In this document: positions 58,033 through 64,000 of the stretch, piece by piece
How positions within the stretch are numbered: position 1 is the stretch's first letter
Layout of the letters: every line of letters begins with the position of its first letter
Assembly: GCF_015291645.1 (NCBI RefSeq)
Contig: NZ_CP030055.1
Span: 6,138,001-6,202,000 of the forward strand
Source of the DNA: Bradyrhizobium sp. CCBAU 53340
Lineage (GTDB): Bacteria; Pseudomonadota; Alphaproteobacteria; Rhizobiales; Xanthobacteraceae
Reading direction: 5' to 3'
DNA: 64,000 nucleotides
Notes under the pieces: generated by a model
Seen by the model: the letters and a program-made list of their open reading frames with translations, nothing else
Database searches by the model: none
Told to the model about the DNA's origin: nothing
Translations under genes and position numbers: made by a program

Positions 58033-58452
58033 TTACTTCACCACCCTCGCCGCCTCCAGCAGCCGCTCGCTGGCGCTTGCCGTCGCCAGCACCGTGCCGT
58101 CCTCCGTCGTCAGCTTCGCCTCGACGAACGCGATGGTCTCGCCGAGCTGCGTGACCTCGGCTTCACCGATGATCGGACCGGGCTTTGCGGGGCTGAGAAA
58201 ATTCACGGTCATGCTGATCGTGGTGGTGTAGAGCCGGCCCTCGCTCATCACCAGCACAGCGGGTCCCATGGTGTCGTCGAGCATGGCGGAGAGCATGCCG
58301 CCCTGGATGAAGCCGGCCGGATTGCAGAACTCGGGCCTGCCTTCGAAGACGAGCTTGATCCAGCCTTCGTCTGGTTTTGCATCGAGCAGGCGCCAGCCGA
58401 GCAGCTTCGCGCAGGGCGGCATATTGAAATCGTCGAGCGCGGTCTTGACCAT
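58033..58452 (-). CDS. PaaI family acyl-CoA thioesterase
   Basis: A 139-residue hot-dog-fold protein. FCNPAGFIQGGMLSAMLDDTMGPAVL is the active-site segment (Asn and Asp near Gly-Gly), and TTTISMTVNFLSPAKPGPIIG the strand of PaaI-like enzymes. It hydrolyses acyl-CoA thioesters, probably phenylacetyl- or enoyl-type; substrate unknown. It lies 60 bp downstream of mutY on the same strand. Confidence 0.9.
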   Translation of the reverse strand: MVKTALDDFNMPPCAKLLGWRLLDAKPDEGWIKLVFEGRPEFCNPAGFIQGGMLSAMLDDTMGPAVLVMSEGRLYTTTISMTVNFLSPAKPGPIIGEAEVTQLGETIAFVEAKLTTEDGTVLATASASERLLEAARVVK

Positions 58453-58512
58453 TGGAAGCCTCCGTTCGGCTTCTCCTAGCGCAGCCCTGCTGACAGCGTG
58501 CTGTCAGGAAGG

Positions 58513-59622
58513 TCACCCCGATGAAGGGTCCAGCGCGTGCGCAATCACCTTGCGCATGACGTTGGGCAGCGCCTCATCGGCAAGCGTCGCAATCGGAACC
58601 CAACGCATGCTCGCTGGTGCGCGCGTGCGGGCTTCGGCTCTGGCTGTGTAGACCACCAGCTCCAGCGGAAAATGCGTGAAGACGTGGGTGACCACGCCGA
58701 CCTTGCGCTGCCAGCGCGATAATCCCTTCAGCGCCGGTGCCTGCTGTTTCGCCGTCGCGTCCTCTTGTCCTGCGAGCCAGTCCGAACCCGGCACTTCGGT
58801 CATGCCGCCGAGCAACCCCTTCTCGGGCCTTGAGCGAACCAGCAGCTCATCGCCGCGCGTGATGACAAAGGCGGCGCCACGCCGCAGCGTTCCGCTCTTC
58901 TTCGGTGCCTTGCGCGGAAACGTCTCTTGCGTACCTTGTGCGCGCGCGGTGCAATCCTCGTTCAGCGGACAGAGCGAGCAGGCCGGCTTCTTCGGCGTGC
59001 AGATCGAGGCGCCCAGATCCATCAGGGCCTGCGCACTGTCGCCGGCGCGGGCGTTGGCAAGCAGTGTCGCGGCCAGTTGCTGGATCAGCGGTTTTGCTTG
59101 CGGCAGCTCCTCCTCGACCGCAAACAGCCGCGACACCACACGCTCGATATTGCCGTCGACGGGCATGGTGTGGCGGTCGAAGGCGATCGCCGCAATCGCC
59201 GCCGCAGTGTAGGGACCGATGCCCGGCAGCGCGCGCAGTCCTTCCTCCGTATCGGGGAAGGCGCCGCCATGCTCACGCGTCACCGCGACGGCGCAGGCGT
59301 AGAGATTGCGCGCACGCGAATAATAGCCGAGCCCGGCCCACATCCGCAGCACGTCGTCCAGCGAGGCCTGCCCCAGGGCCATGACATCGGGCCAGCGCAC
59401 CACGAACTTCTCGAAATAGGGTCCGACCGCCTTCACCGTGGTCTGCTGCAGCATGATCTCCGAGAGCCAGACGCGATAGGGATCGGACGTCTCGCCGGGC
59501 ATCGCGCGCCAGGGCAGCCTGCGGCGATGGCGGTCGTACCATTGGAGGAGCAGCGTCGGACGCGACGAGGTCTCCGGTCGAACTGGTTCCGATTTCGCCT
59601 TCAGCGCGGATTTGGGGCTCAT
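58513..59622 (-). CDS. mutY: A/G-specific adenine glycosylase
   Basis: A 369-residue glycosylase that removes adenine opposite 8-oxoguanine. RLPWRAMPGETSDPYRVWLSEIMLQQTTV has the catalytic Glu, LPGIGPYTAAAIAAIAF the helix-hairpin-helix and Asp region, and CTPKKPACSLCPLNEDC the 4Fe-4S ligands C-x6-C-x2-C-x5-C, complete in contrast to the UDG at 37.9 kb. The C-terminal NUDIX-like domain follows (LLGGMTEVPGSDW). Divergent from the DciA-like gene. Confidence 0.96.
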   Translation of the reverse strand: MSPKSALKAKSEPVRPETSSRPTLLLQWYDRHRRRLPWRAMPGETSDPYRVWLSEIMLQQTTVKAVGPYFEKFVVRWPDVMALGQASLDDVLRMWAGLGYYSRARNLYACAVAVTREHGGAFPDTEEGLRALPGIGPYTAAAIAAIAFDRHTMPVDGNIERVVSRLFAVEEELPQAKPLIQQLAATLLANARAGDSAQALMDLGASICTPKKPACSLCPLNEDCTARAQGTQETFPRKAPKKSGTLRRGAAFVITRGDELLVRSRPEKGLLGGMTEVPGSDWLAGQEDATAKQQAPALKGLSRWQRKVGVVTHVFTHFPLELVVYTARAEARTRAPASMRWVPIATLADEALPNVMRKVIAHALDPSSG

Positions 59623-59657
59623 ACCTTCACTGTAGCGGCGTCACGCCGATCTCTCCA

Positions 59658-59702
59658 CGTCATGCCCGCGCTGGTCGCGGGCATCCACGTCTTTCTTCGT
59701 GG
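59658..59702. repeat. hairpin repeat upstream of mutY
   Basis: ATGCCCGCG-CTGGT-CGCGGGCAT flanked by CCACGT and CGTGG, related to 15248-15333. Lies in the 109-bp mutY/DciA divergent gap. Confidence 0.6.
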
Positions 59703-59731
59703 CAGCCCACCCGCAGTGCTATAAGGCCCCC

Positions 59732-60223
59732 ATGGCCAAATTCCCCCCCAAACCCGGACCCATCAGCGCCAAGCCGCTCGGGATCCTGCTCGACGATGTC
59801 TTTGCCGAGGCCTATGCCAAGCAGGGGTTTGCGGCGCGCGAGCTGGTGACGCGGTGGGCGCAGATCGCCGGGCCTGAAATTGCCGCCCATGCCGAGCCGC
59901 TGAAGATGCAATGGCCGCGGCCGGTCGAGGGCCAGCCGCAGGACCCGGCGACGCTGGTGCTTCGTGTCGAGGGTCCGATGGCGCTGGAGATCCAGCACTC
60001 CGCCGACGTGATCCTGGAGCGGGTCAACCGCTTCTTCGGCTGGAGTGCGGTCGGCAAGCTCGCCTTCCGCCAGGCCCCCCTGTCGCGGCCACGGGCCCGG
60101 AAGCGGCCCGGCCCGCCGGACCCCACGGCCGTTGCCAAGGTGGCGGAGAGCCTGGGCGAGATCGAAGATGACGAATTGAAGTCGGCGCTGGCGCGCCTGG
60201 GAGCCGCCATCAAGCGAAATTGA
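59732..60223 (+). CDS. DUF721 protein, DciA-like helicase loader
   Basis: A 163-residue DUF721 protein. KPLGILLDDVFAEAYAKQGFAARELVTRWAQIAGPEIAAHAEP is the conserved KH-like core start, and LVLRVEGPMALEIQHSADVILERVNRFFG its C-terminal half. The tail is Pro/Arg-rich. DciA homologues recruit the replicative helicase DnaB where DnaC is missing. Start taken at 59732 (MAKFPPKPG); the frame is open to 59699. First of a run with dsbA and smc on the same strand. Confidence 0.85.
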   Translation: MAKFPPKPGPISAKPLGILLDDVFAEAYAKQGFAARELVTRWAQIAGPEIAAHAEPLKMQWPRPVEGQPQDPATLVLRVEGPMALEIQHSADVILERVNRFFGWSAVGKLAFRQAPLSRPRARKRPGPPDPTAVAKVAESLGEIEDDELKSALARLGAAIKRN

Positions 60224-60360
60224 GCCGTATTCTGCGGCCAATCTGGACCCCATCTTGTCGCCTGCCATTGCCTCAAACCACGTTTCAAGCTAGCGACAGG
60301 CCGCCCGGGAACCTTTGATATGAGCCTCGGGGCGAGACCACGCCAATTCGGGAGCCGACC

Positions 60361-61017
60361 TTGATCATCACCCGCCGCGCCTTCACCACGATGCTGTCGC
60401 TGACCGGTCTTGCCGCGCTTGCCGGGCTCTCGCCGCTGCGGTTCATCTCGGAGGCGATGGCGCAGGCCGCCGCCGACGTGGCTAAGCCCGTCTCGCTGCC
60501 CGACATGGCGCTCGGCCCGAAGGACGCCGCCGTCACCATCACCGAATTCGCCTCGATGACCTGCCCGCACTGCGCGGCCTTCAACGAGCAGGTCTTCCCC
60601 AAGATCAAGTCTGAGTACATCGACACTGGCAAGATCCGTTACATCTTCCGCGAGTTCCCGCTCGACATCAAAGCCGCCGCCGGCTCGATGCTGTCGCGCT
60701 GCATCGCCAATGGCGACGCGCCGAAATACTTCGCCGTTACCGACATGCTGTTCCGCCAGCAGAACGACTGGGTGGTGAAGAACACCACGGAGACCCTCAC
60801 GCGGATCGGCAAGCAGGCGGGCCTGACCCAGCAGCAGGTGGAAGCCTGCCTGAAGGACCAGGCGCTGCTCGACAAGATCGCCGCCGACCAGAAATACGCC
60901 AGCGAGGTTCTGAAGGTGGATTCGACGCCAACCTTCTTCATCAACGGCGAGAAGATCAAGGGCGAGGCCTCGTTCGAGGAGTTCGCCAAGAAGATCAATC
61001 CGCTGCTGAAGAGCTGA
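60361..61017 (+). CDS. DsbA-family thiol:disulfide oxidoreductase
   Basis: A 218-residue exported thioredoxin-fold protein. The export signal has TRRAFTTMLSLTGLAALAG, with a twin-arginine-like RRxF, then a cut near EAMAQA. The active site is MTCPHCAAF (CPHC, as in DsbA). VDSTPTFFINGEKIKGE has the cis-Pro loop. The start is read as TTG at 60361 with GGGAG six bases before it; no ATG fits the signal. It may oxidise periplasmic thiols. The gene precedes smc, a pairing I associate with Bradyrhizobium. Confidence 0.9.
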   Translation: MIITRRAFTTMLSLTGLAALAGLSPLRFISEAMAQAAADVAKPVSLPDMALGPKDAAVTITEFASMTCPHCAAFNEQVFPKIKSEYIDTGKIRYIFREFPLDIKAAAGSMLSRCIANGDAPKYFAVTDMLFRQQNDWVVKNTTETLTRIGKQAGLTQQQVEACLKDQALLDKIAADQKYASEVLKVDSTPTFFINGEKIKGEASFEEFAKKINPLLKS

Positions 61018-61233
61018 TTCGCTCGTCAAGATCCTGATTCGCATCTCGAAAGCCGTATCTTTCCCGGCATAAATCCCTTGGGAAAAGCGGCTTTCGCTGG
61101 TTGCCCTCGCGGCGCGCCGCGGCCATTGTCCGCCGCATGAGGCGCCCCGCGCGACTCGCCCAGACAGCGACATTGCCTTCCATGGTATTGTCCGGGCAGG
61201 GGGATTCGCGCCTGCCAACAGAGATGCGTGCTT

Positions 61234-64000
61234 ATGAAAATCACCCGCCTGCGCCTTCACGGCTTCAAGTCTTTCGTTGAGCCCACGGACTTCGTCATCG
61301 AGCCCGGCTTGACCGGCGTGGTCGGACCCAACGGTTGCGGCAAGTCGAATCTCGTCGAGGCGCTGCGCTGGGCGATGGGTGAAACGTCGTACAAGAGCTT
61401 GCGCGCCGCCGACATGGACGCGGTGATCTTCGCCGGCTCCGGCAACCGTCCCGCGCGCAACCACGCCGAAGTGACGATGACGATCGACAATGCCGATCGC
61501 ACCGCCCCCGCGGCGATGAACGACAGCCAGCTTCTGGAAATCTCCCGCCGCATCGAGCGCGAAGCGGGCTCGGTCTATCGCATCAATGGCCGCGACGTGC
61601 GCGCCCGCGACGTGCAGATCCTGTTCGCGGACGCCGCAACCGGCGCCCGTTCGCCCGCGCTCGTCCACCAGGGCAAGATCGGCGAAATCATTCAGGCCAA
61701 GCCCGAGCAGCGCCGCCGCGTGCTGGAAGATGCCGCCGGCGTCGCCGGCCTGCACGCCCGCCGCCACGAGGCCGAGCTGCGGCTGAAGGCGGCCGAGACC
61801 AACCTCACCCGCGTCGAGGACGTGATCGGCCAGCTCTCCGGCCAGATGGAAGGCCTGAAGAAGCAGGCCCGTCAGGCCGTGCGCTATCGCGAGGTCGCGG
61901 CCAAGGTCCGCAAGGCCGAGGCGACGCTGTTCCATCTGCGCTGGATCGGCGCCCATGCCGACGTCAATGAATCCGGCCAGACCCACGATCTCGCCGTGCG
62001 CGAGATGGCCGAGCGCACCCAGCACCAGGCCGAAGCCGCCCGCATCCAGGCGATCCGCGCCGCCGAAATGCCGGCGCTGCGCGATGCCGAAGCGCGCGCC
62101 GCTGCGGGCCTTCAGCGCCTGACCAATGCCCGCGAGCTGCTCGACCGCGAGGAAGAACGCGCCAAGGAGCGTGTCGCCGAGCTCGAGCGCCGTCTCGCCC
62201 AGTTCGAAGGCGACATTTCCCGTGCGCAGCAACAGACGATGGACGCAGACGTCGCGCTGCAGCGGCTCGACACCGAAGACGCCGAGCTGAAGGAAGAGAT
62301 CAAGTCGCGCGTCGAGAAGCGCTCCGGCGTCGACGAGCGCGTCGGCGAGGCCGAGGCGGTGCTGACCGAGACCGAGCAGCAATTCGCCGAGCTCACCACT
62401 GCGCTCGCCGACCTCACCGCCAAGCGCAACCAGCTCGAGGCCAACGTCCGCACCCACCGCGACAAGCTCGCCCGTCTCGACCAGGAGATCGCGAATGTCA
62501 CGGCGGAAGAGCAGAAGCTGGCCGCCGACACCGGCGGCTTCGGCGATCTCGACGAGCTGACCGCCGCGGTCGAGACCGCCGAGCAGACGCTGGCGGCTTC
62601 GGAAGCCGCAGCTCAAGCGAGCGAAGCCGCGCATGTCGCCGCGCGACAGACGCTGGAAGCCTCGCGCTCCCCGCTGGTCGAAGCCGACAAGCGCGTGCAG
62701 CGGCTCGACACGGAAGCGCGCACGATCTCCAAGATCGTCAACGGCGAGACCAAGAATCTGTGGCCGCCGATCATCGACGGCATCACCGTCGACAAGGGCT
62801 TTGAAAAGGCGATCGGCGCTGCGCTCGGCGACGATCTCGATGCGCCGATCGACCCCTCGGCGCCGATGCGCTGGACCAATGTCGGACACGCCGAAGGCGA
62901 TCCGGAACTGCCCGAAGGCGTCACCCCGCTTGCCAACCACGTACAGGCGCCGGCCGAGCTGACGCGCCGCCTGGCGCAGATCGGCGTGGTGCCGCGCGAG
63001 CGTGGCGCCGAGCTGGTCTCTCAGCTCAAGACCGGTCAGCGGCTGGTCTCGCCCGAGGGCGACGTCTGGCGCTGGGACGGCTTTGTTGCCGCCGCCCACG
63101 CCCCGACCGGCGCTGCACGACGCCTCGCCGAGCGCGCCCGCCTCGTCGACATCGAGAACGAGCTCGAGCAGGCCCGCATCGACGCGCAGATCAAGCGCCA
63201 GGCGCTCGAGAATGCCGAGTCCGAATTGCAGATGGCGGCCAGCACCGAAGGCGCCAGCCGCGAGGCCATGCGTGCCGCGCAGCGCGAGCTGAACGTCGCG
63301 CGCGAGCGCCACGCCGCCGCCGAGCGCGAGATCAGCCGCCACGCCGCCCGCAAGGCGACGCTGTCGGAAGCGCACAGCCGTCTCGCCGCCGACCGCGCCG
63401 AGGCCGAGGCCGCCTACGAATACGCCGAGGCCGGCATCAGCGAACTGCCGTCGAGCGAGGATACCGAGACGCGTCTTGCCGCCGTCCGCAGCGACATCGA
63501 AAACCATCGCCGTATCGCCGCCCAGGTCCGCGCCGAGGCGCAGGCCCTGGCGCGCGAGGCTGAGCTTGCTGACCGCCGCGTGCAGGCGATCCTCGCCGAA
63601 CGCACCGAGTGGCAGAACCGCAAGGAGAGCGCGGCCTCCCACATCGACACCATCCAGGCGCGCATCGCCGAACTCACGATCGAGCGCAGCGAACTCGAGA
63701 ACGCGCCTGCCGTGTTCGCCGAGAAGCGCAGCGCGCTGATCACCGAGATCGAATACGCCGAGAACGACCGCCGCATGGCGGCTGATGCGCTCGCAACCGC
63801 CGAGACCGCGATGGCCGAGACCGATCGCGTCGCCAAACTGACGCTTGAAGCGCTGTCGAGCGCGCGCGAGGCCACCGCCCGCGCCGAAGAGCGCATGGAA
63901 GGCGCCCGGCGCCGGCTCGAGGACATCGAGCGCGAAATCCGCGACATGCTCGAAGTCGAGCCGCAGGCGGTTGCCGGCCTTGCCGAGATCGAGCCCGGCG
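61234..64000 (+). CDS. smc: chromosome segregation protein SMC (N-terminal 922 codons)
   Basis: The frame from the ATG at 61234 stays open to the window end (922 codons) and is cut by it. The N-terminal ATPase half has FKSFVEPTDFVIEPGLTGVVGPNGCGKSNLVEAL (Walker A GPNGCGKS; split for length) and the Q-loop region VHQGKIGEIIQAKPEQRRRVLEDAAG. A long coiled coil runs to about 500. A hinge lies at about 506-632 (IIDGITVDKGFEKAIGAALGD to GDVWRWDGFVAA), then the second coil. The Walker B/signature half is beyond the edge. SMC with ScpAB condenses and segregates the chromosome. Confidence 0.97.
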   Translation, partial: MKITRLRLHGFKSFVEPTDFVIEPGLTGVVGPNGCGKSNLVEALRWAMGETSYKSLRAADMDAVIFAGSGNRPARNHAEVTMTIDNADRTAPAAMNDSQLLEISRRIEREAGSVYRINGRDVRARDVQILFADAATGARSPALVHQGKIGEIIQAKPEQRRRVLEDAAGVAGLHARRHEAELRLKAAETNLTRVEDVIGQLSGQMEGLKKQARQAVRYREVAAKVRKAEATLFHLRWIGAHADVNESGQTHDLAVREMAERTQHQAEAARIQAIRAAEMPALRDAEARAAAGLQRLTNARELLDREEERAKERVAELERRLAQFEGDISRAQQQTMDADVALQRLDTEDAELKEEIKSRVEKRSGVDERVGEAEAVLTETEQQFAELTTALADLTAKRNQLEANVRTHRDKLARLDQEIANVTAEEQKLAADTGGFGDLDELTAAVETAEQTLAASEAAAQASEAAHVAARQTLEASRSPLVEADKRVQRLDTEARTISKIVNGETKNLWPPIIDGITVDKGFEKAIGAALGDDLDAPIDPSAPMRWTNVGHAEGDPELPEGVTPLANHVQAPAELTRRLAQIGVVPRERGAELVSQLKTGQRLVSPEGDVWRWDGFVAAAHAPTGAARRLAERARLVDIENELEQARIDAQIKRQALENAESELQMAASTEGASREAMRAAQRELNVARERHAAAEREISRHAARKATLSEAHSRLAADRAEAEAAYEYAEAGISELPSSEDTETRLAAVRSDIENHRRIAAQVRAEAQALAREAELADRRVQAILAERTEWQNRKESAASHIDTIQARIAELTIERSELENAPAVFAEKRSALITEIEYAENDRRMAADALATAETAMAETDRVAKLTLEALSSAREATARAEERMEGARRRLEDIEREIRDMLEVEPQAVAGLAEIEPG

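Noticed and set aside
59812..63642. 1276-residue open frame on the minus strand
   Set aside because: It lies antisense to dciA-like, dsbA and smc, which have clear motifs; the Arg/Gly/Leu-rich composition is what high-GC antisense frames give.

Overview
The window is a 64 kb, high-GC, gene-dense chromosomal segment. It looks like Bradyrhizobium or a close relative (Alphaproteobacteria, Hyphomicrobiales, Nitrobacteraceae). The indicators are a CcrM-type GANTC methyltransferase with a CtrA-like promoter element, an alphaproteobacterial SMC, DUF6894 and DUF1236 proteins, an HEAGH-type YpfJ metallopeptidase, an NadQ-like NAD regulator, and several families of palindromic intergenic repeats of the kind common in this group. 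It reads as core chromosome: I see no tRNA, rRNA, CRISPR array, integrase or transposase.

Layout. 1-8.8 kb: the end of a NUDIX/NadQ-type regulator, a giant DUF2339 membrane protein, and three tandem chemoreceptor loci on the minus strand, the middle one a deletion pseudogene, followed by small DUF6894 and secreted proteins. 8.9-15.2 kb: an AcuI-type reductase and an MFS carrier face the nadA-nadB-nadC operon for de novo NAD synthesis. Two matching 19-bp palindromes precede nadA. 15.3-28.2 kb: SleB-type wall hydrolase, pyruvate phosphate dikinase with a histone-H1-like tail, DUF3096 and DUF1236 small proteins, glyQ-glyS, an S49 protease, a 32-residue membrane microprotein, a DUF2007/TrmN6-like pair and a long-chain polyprenyl diphosphate synthase. 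28.2-33 kb: repeats, then HxlR-FabF, a LysE exporter overlapping an alpha/beta hydrolase, and a secreted esterase. 33-43 kb: ispE with a TPR protein, ETF-ubiquinone oxidoreductase, a family-4-like uracil-DNA glycosylase, a GT39-like membrane protein, rnhB, a VOC protein and a PA0069-type radical SAM protein with a LexA-type box in front.

43-64 kb: a phosphoketolase-acetate kinase operon with a FixK-type box, an RMD1-family protein, a short glycosyltransferase, a MarR-GNAT fusion behind a 42-bp nested palindrome, moaB, YpfJ, ccrM, two GSTs, a SnoaL-like/LysR divergent pair, a flavin monooxygenase, a PaaI thioesterase, mutY, a DciA-like DUF721 protein, a DsbA-like thioredoxin and the first 922 codons of smc, which runs off the right edge.

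The most interesting material is regulatory: paired putative NadQ operators with the probable regulator at the left edge, GANTC and CtrA-like sites at ccrM, the nested palindrome at the MarR-GNAT gene, and LexA- and FixK-type boxes. Other notable points are the loss of two of four iron-sulfur ligands in the uracil-DNA glycosylase, the PPDK tail, the chemoreceptor deletion, and the dispersed inverted-repeat families, one copy of which supplies the lysR stop codon.
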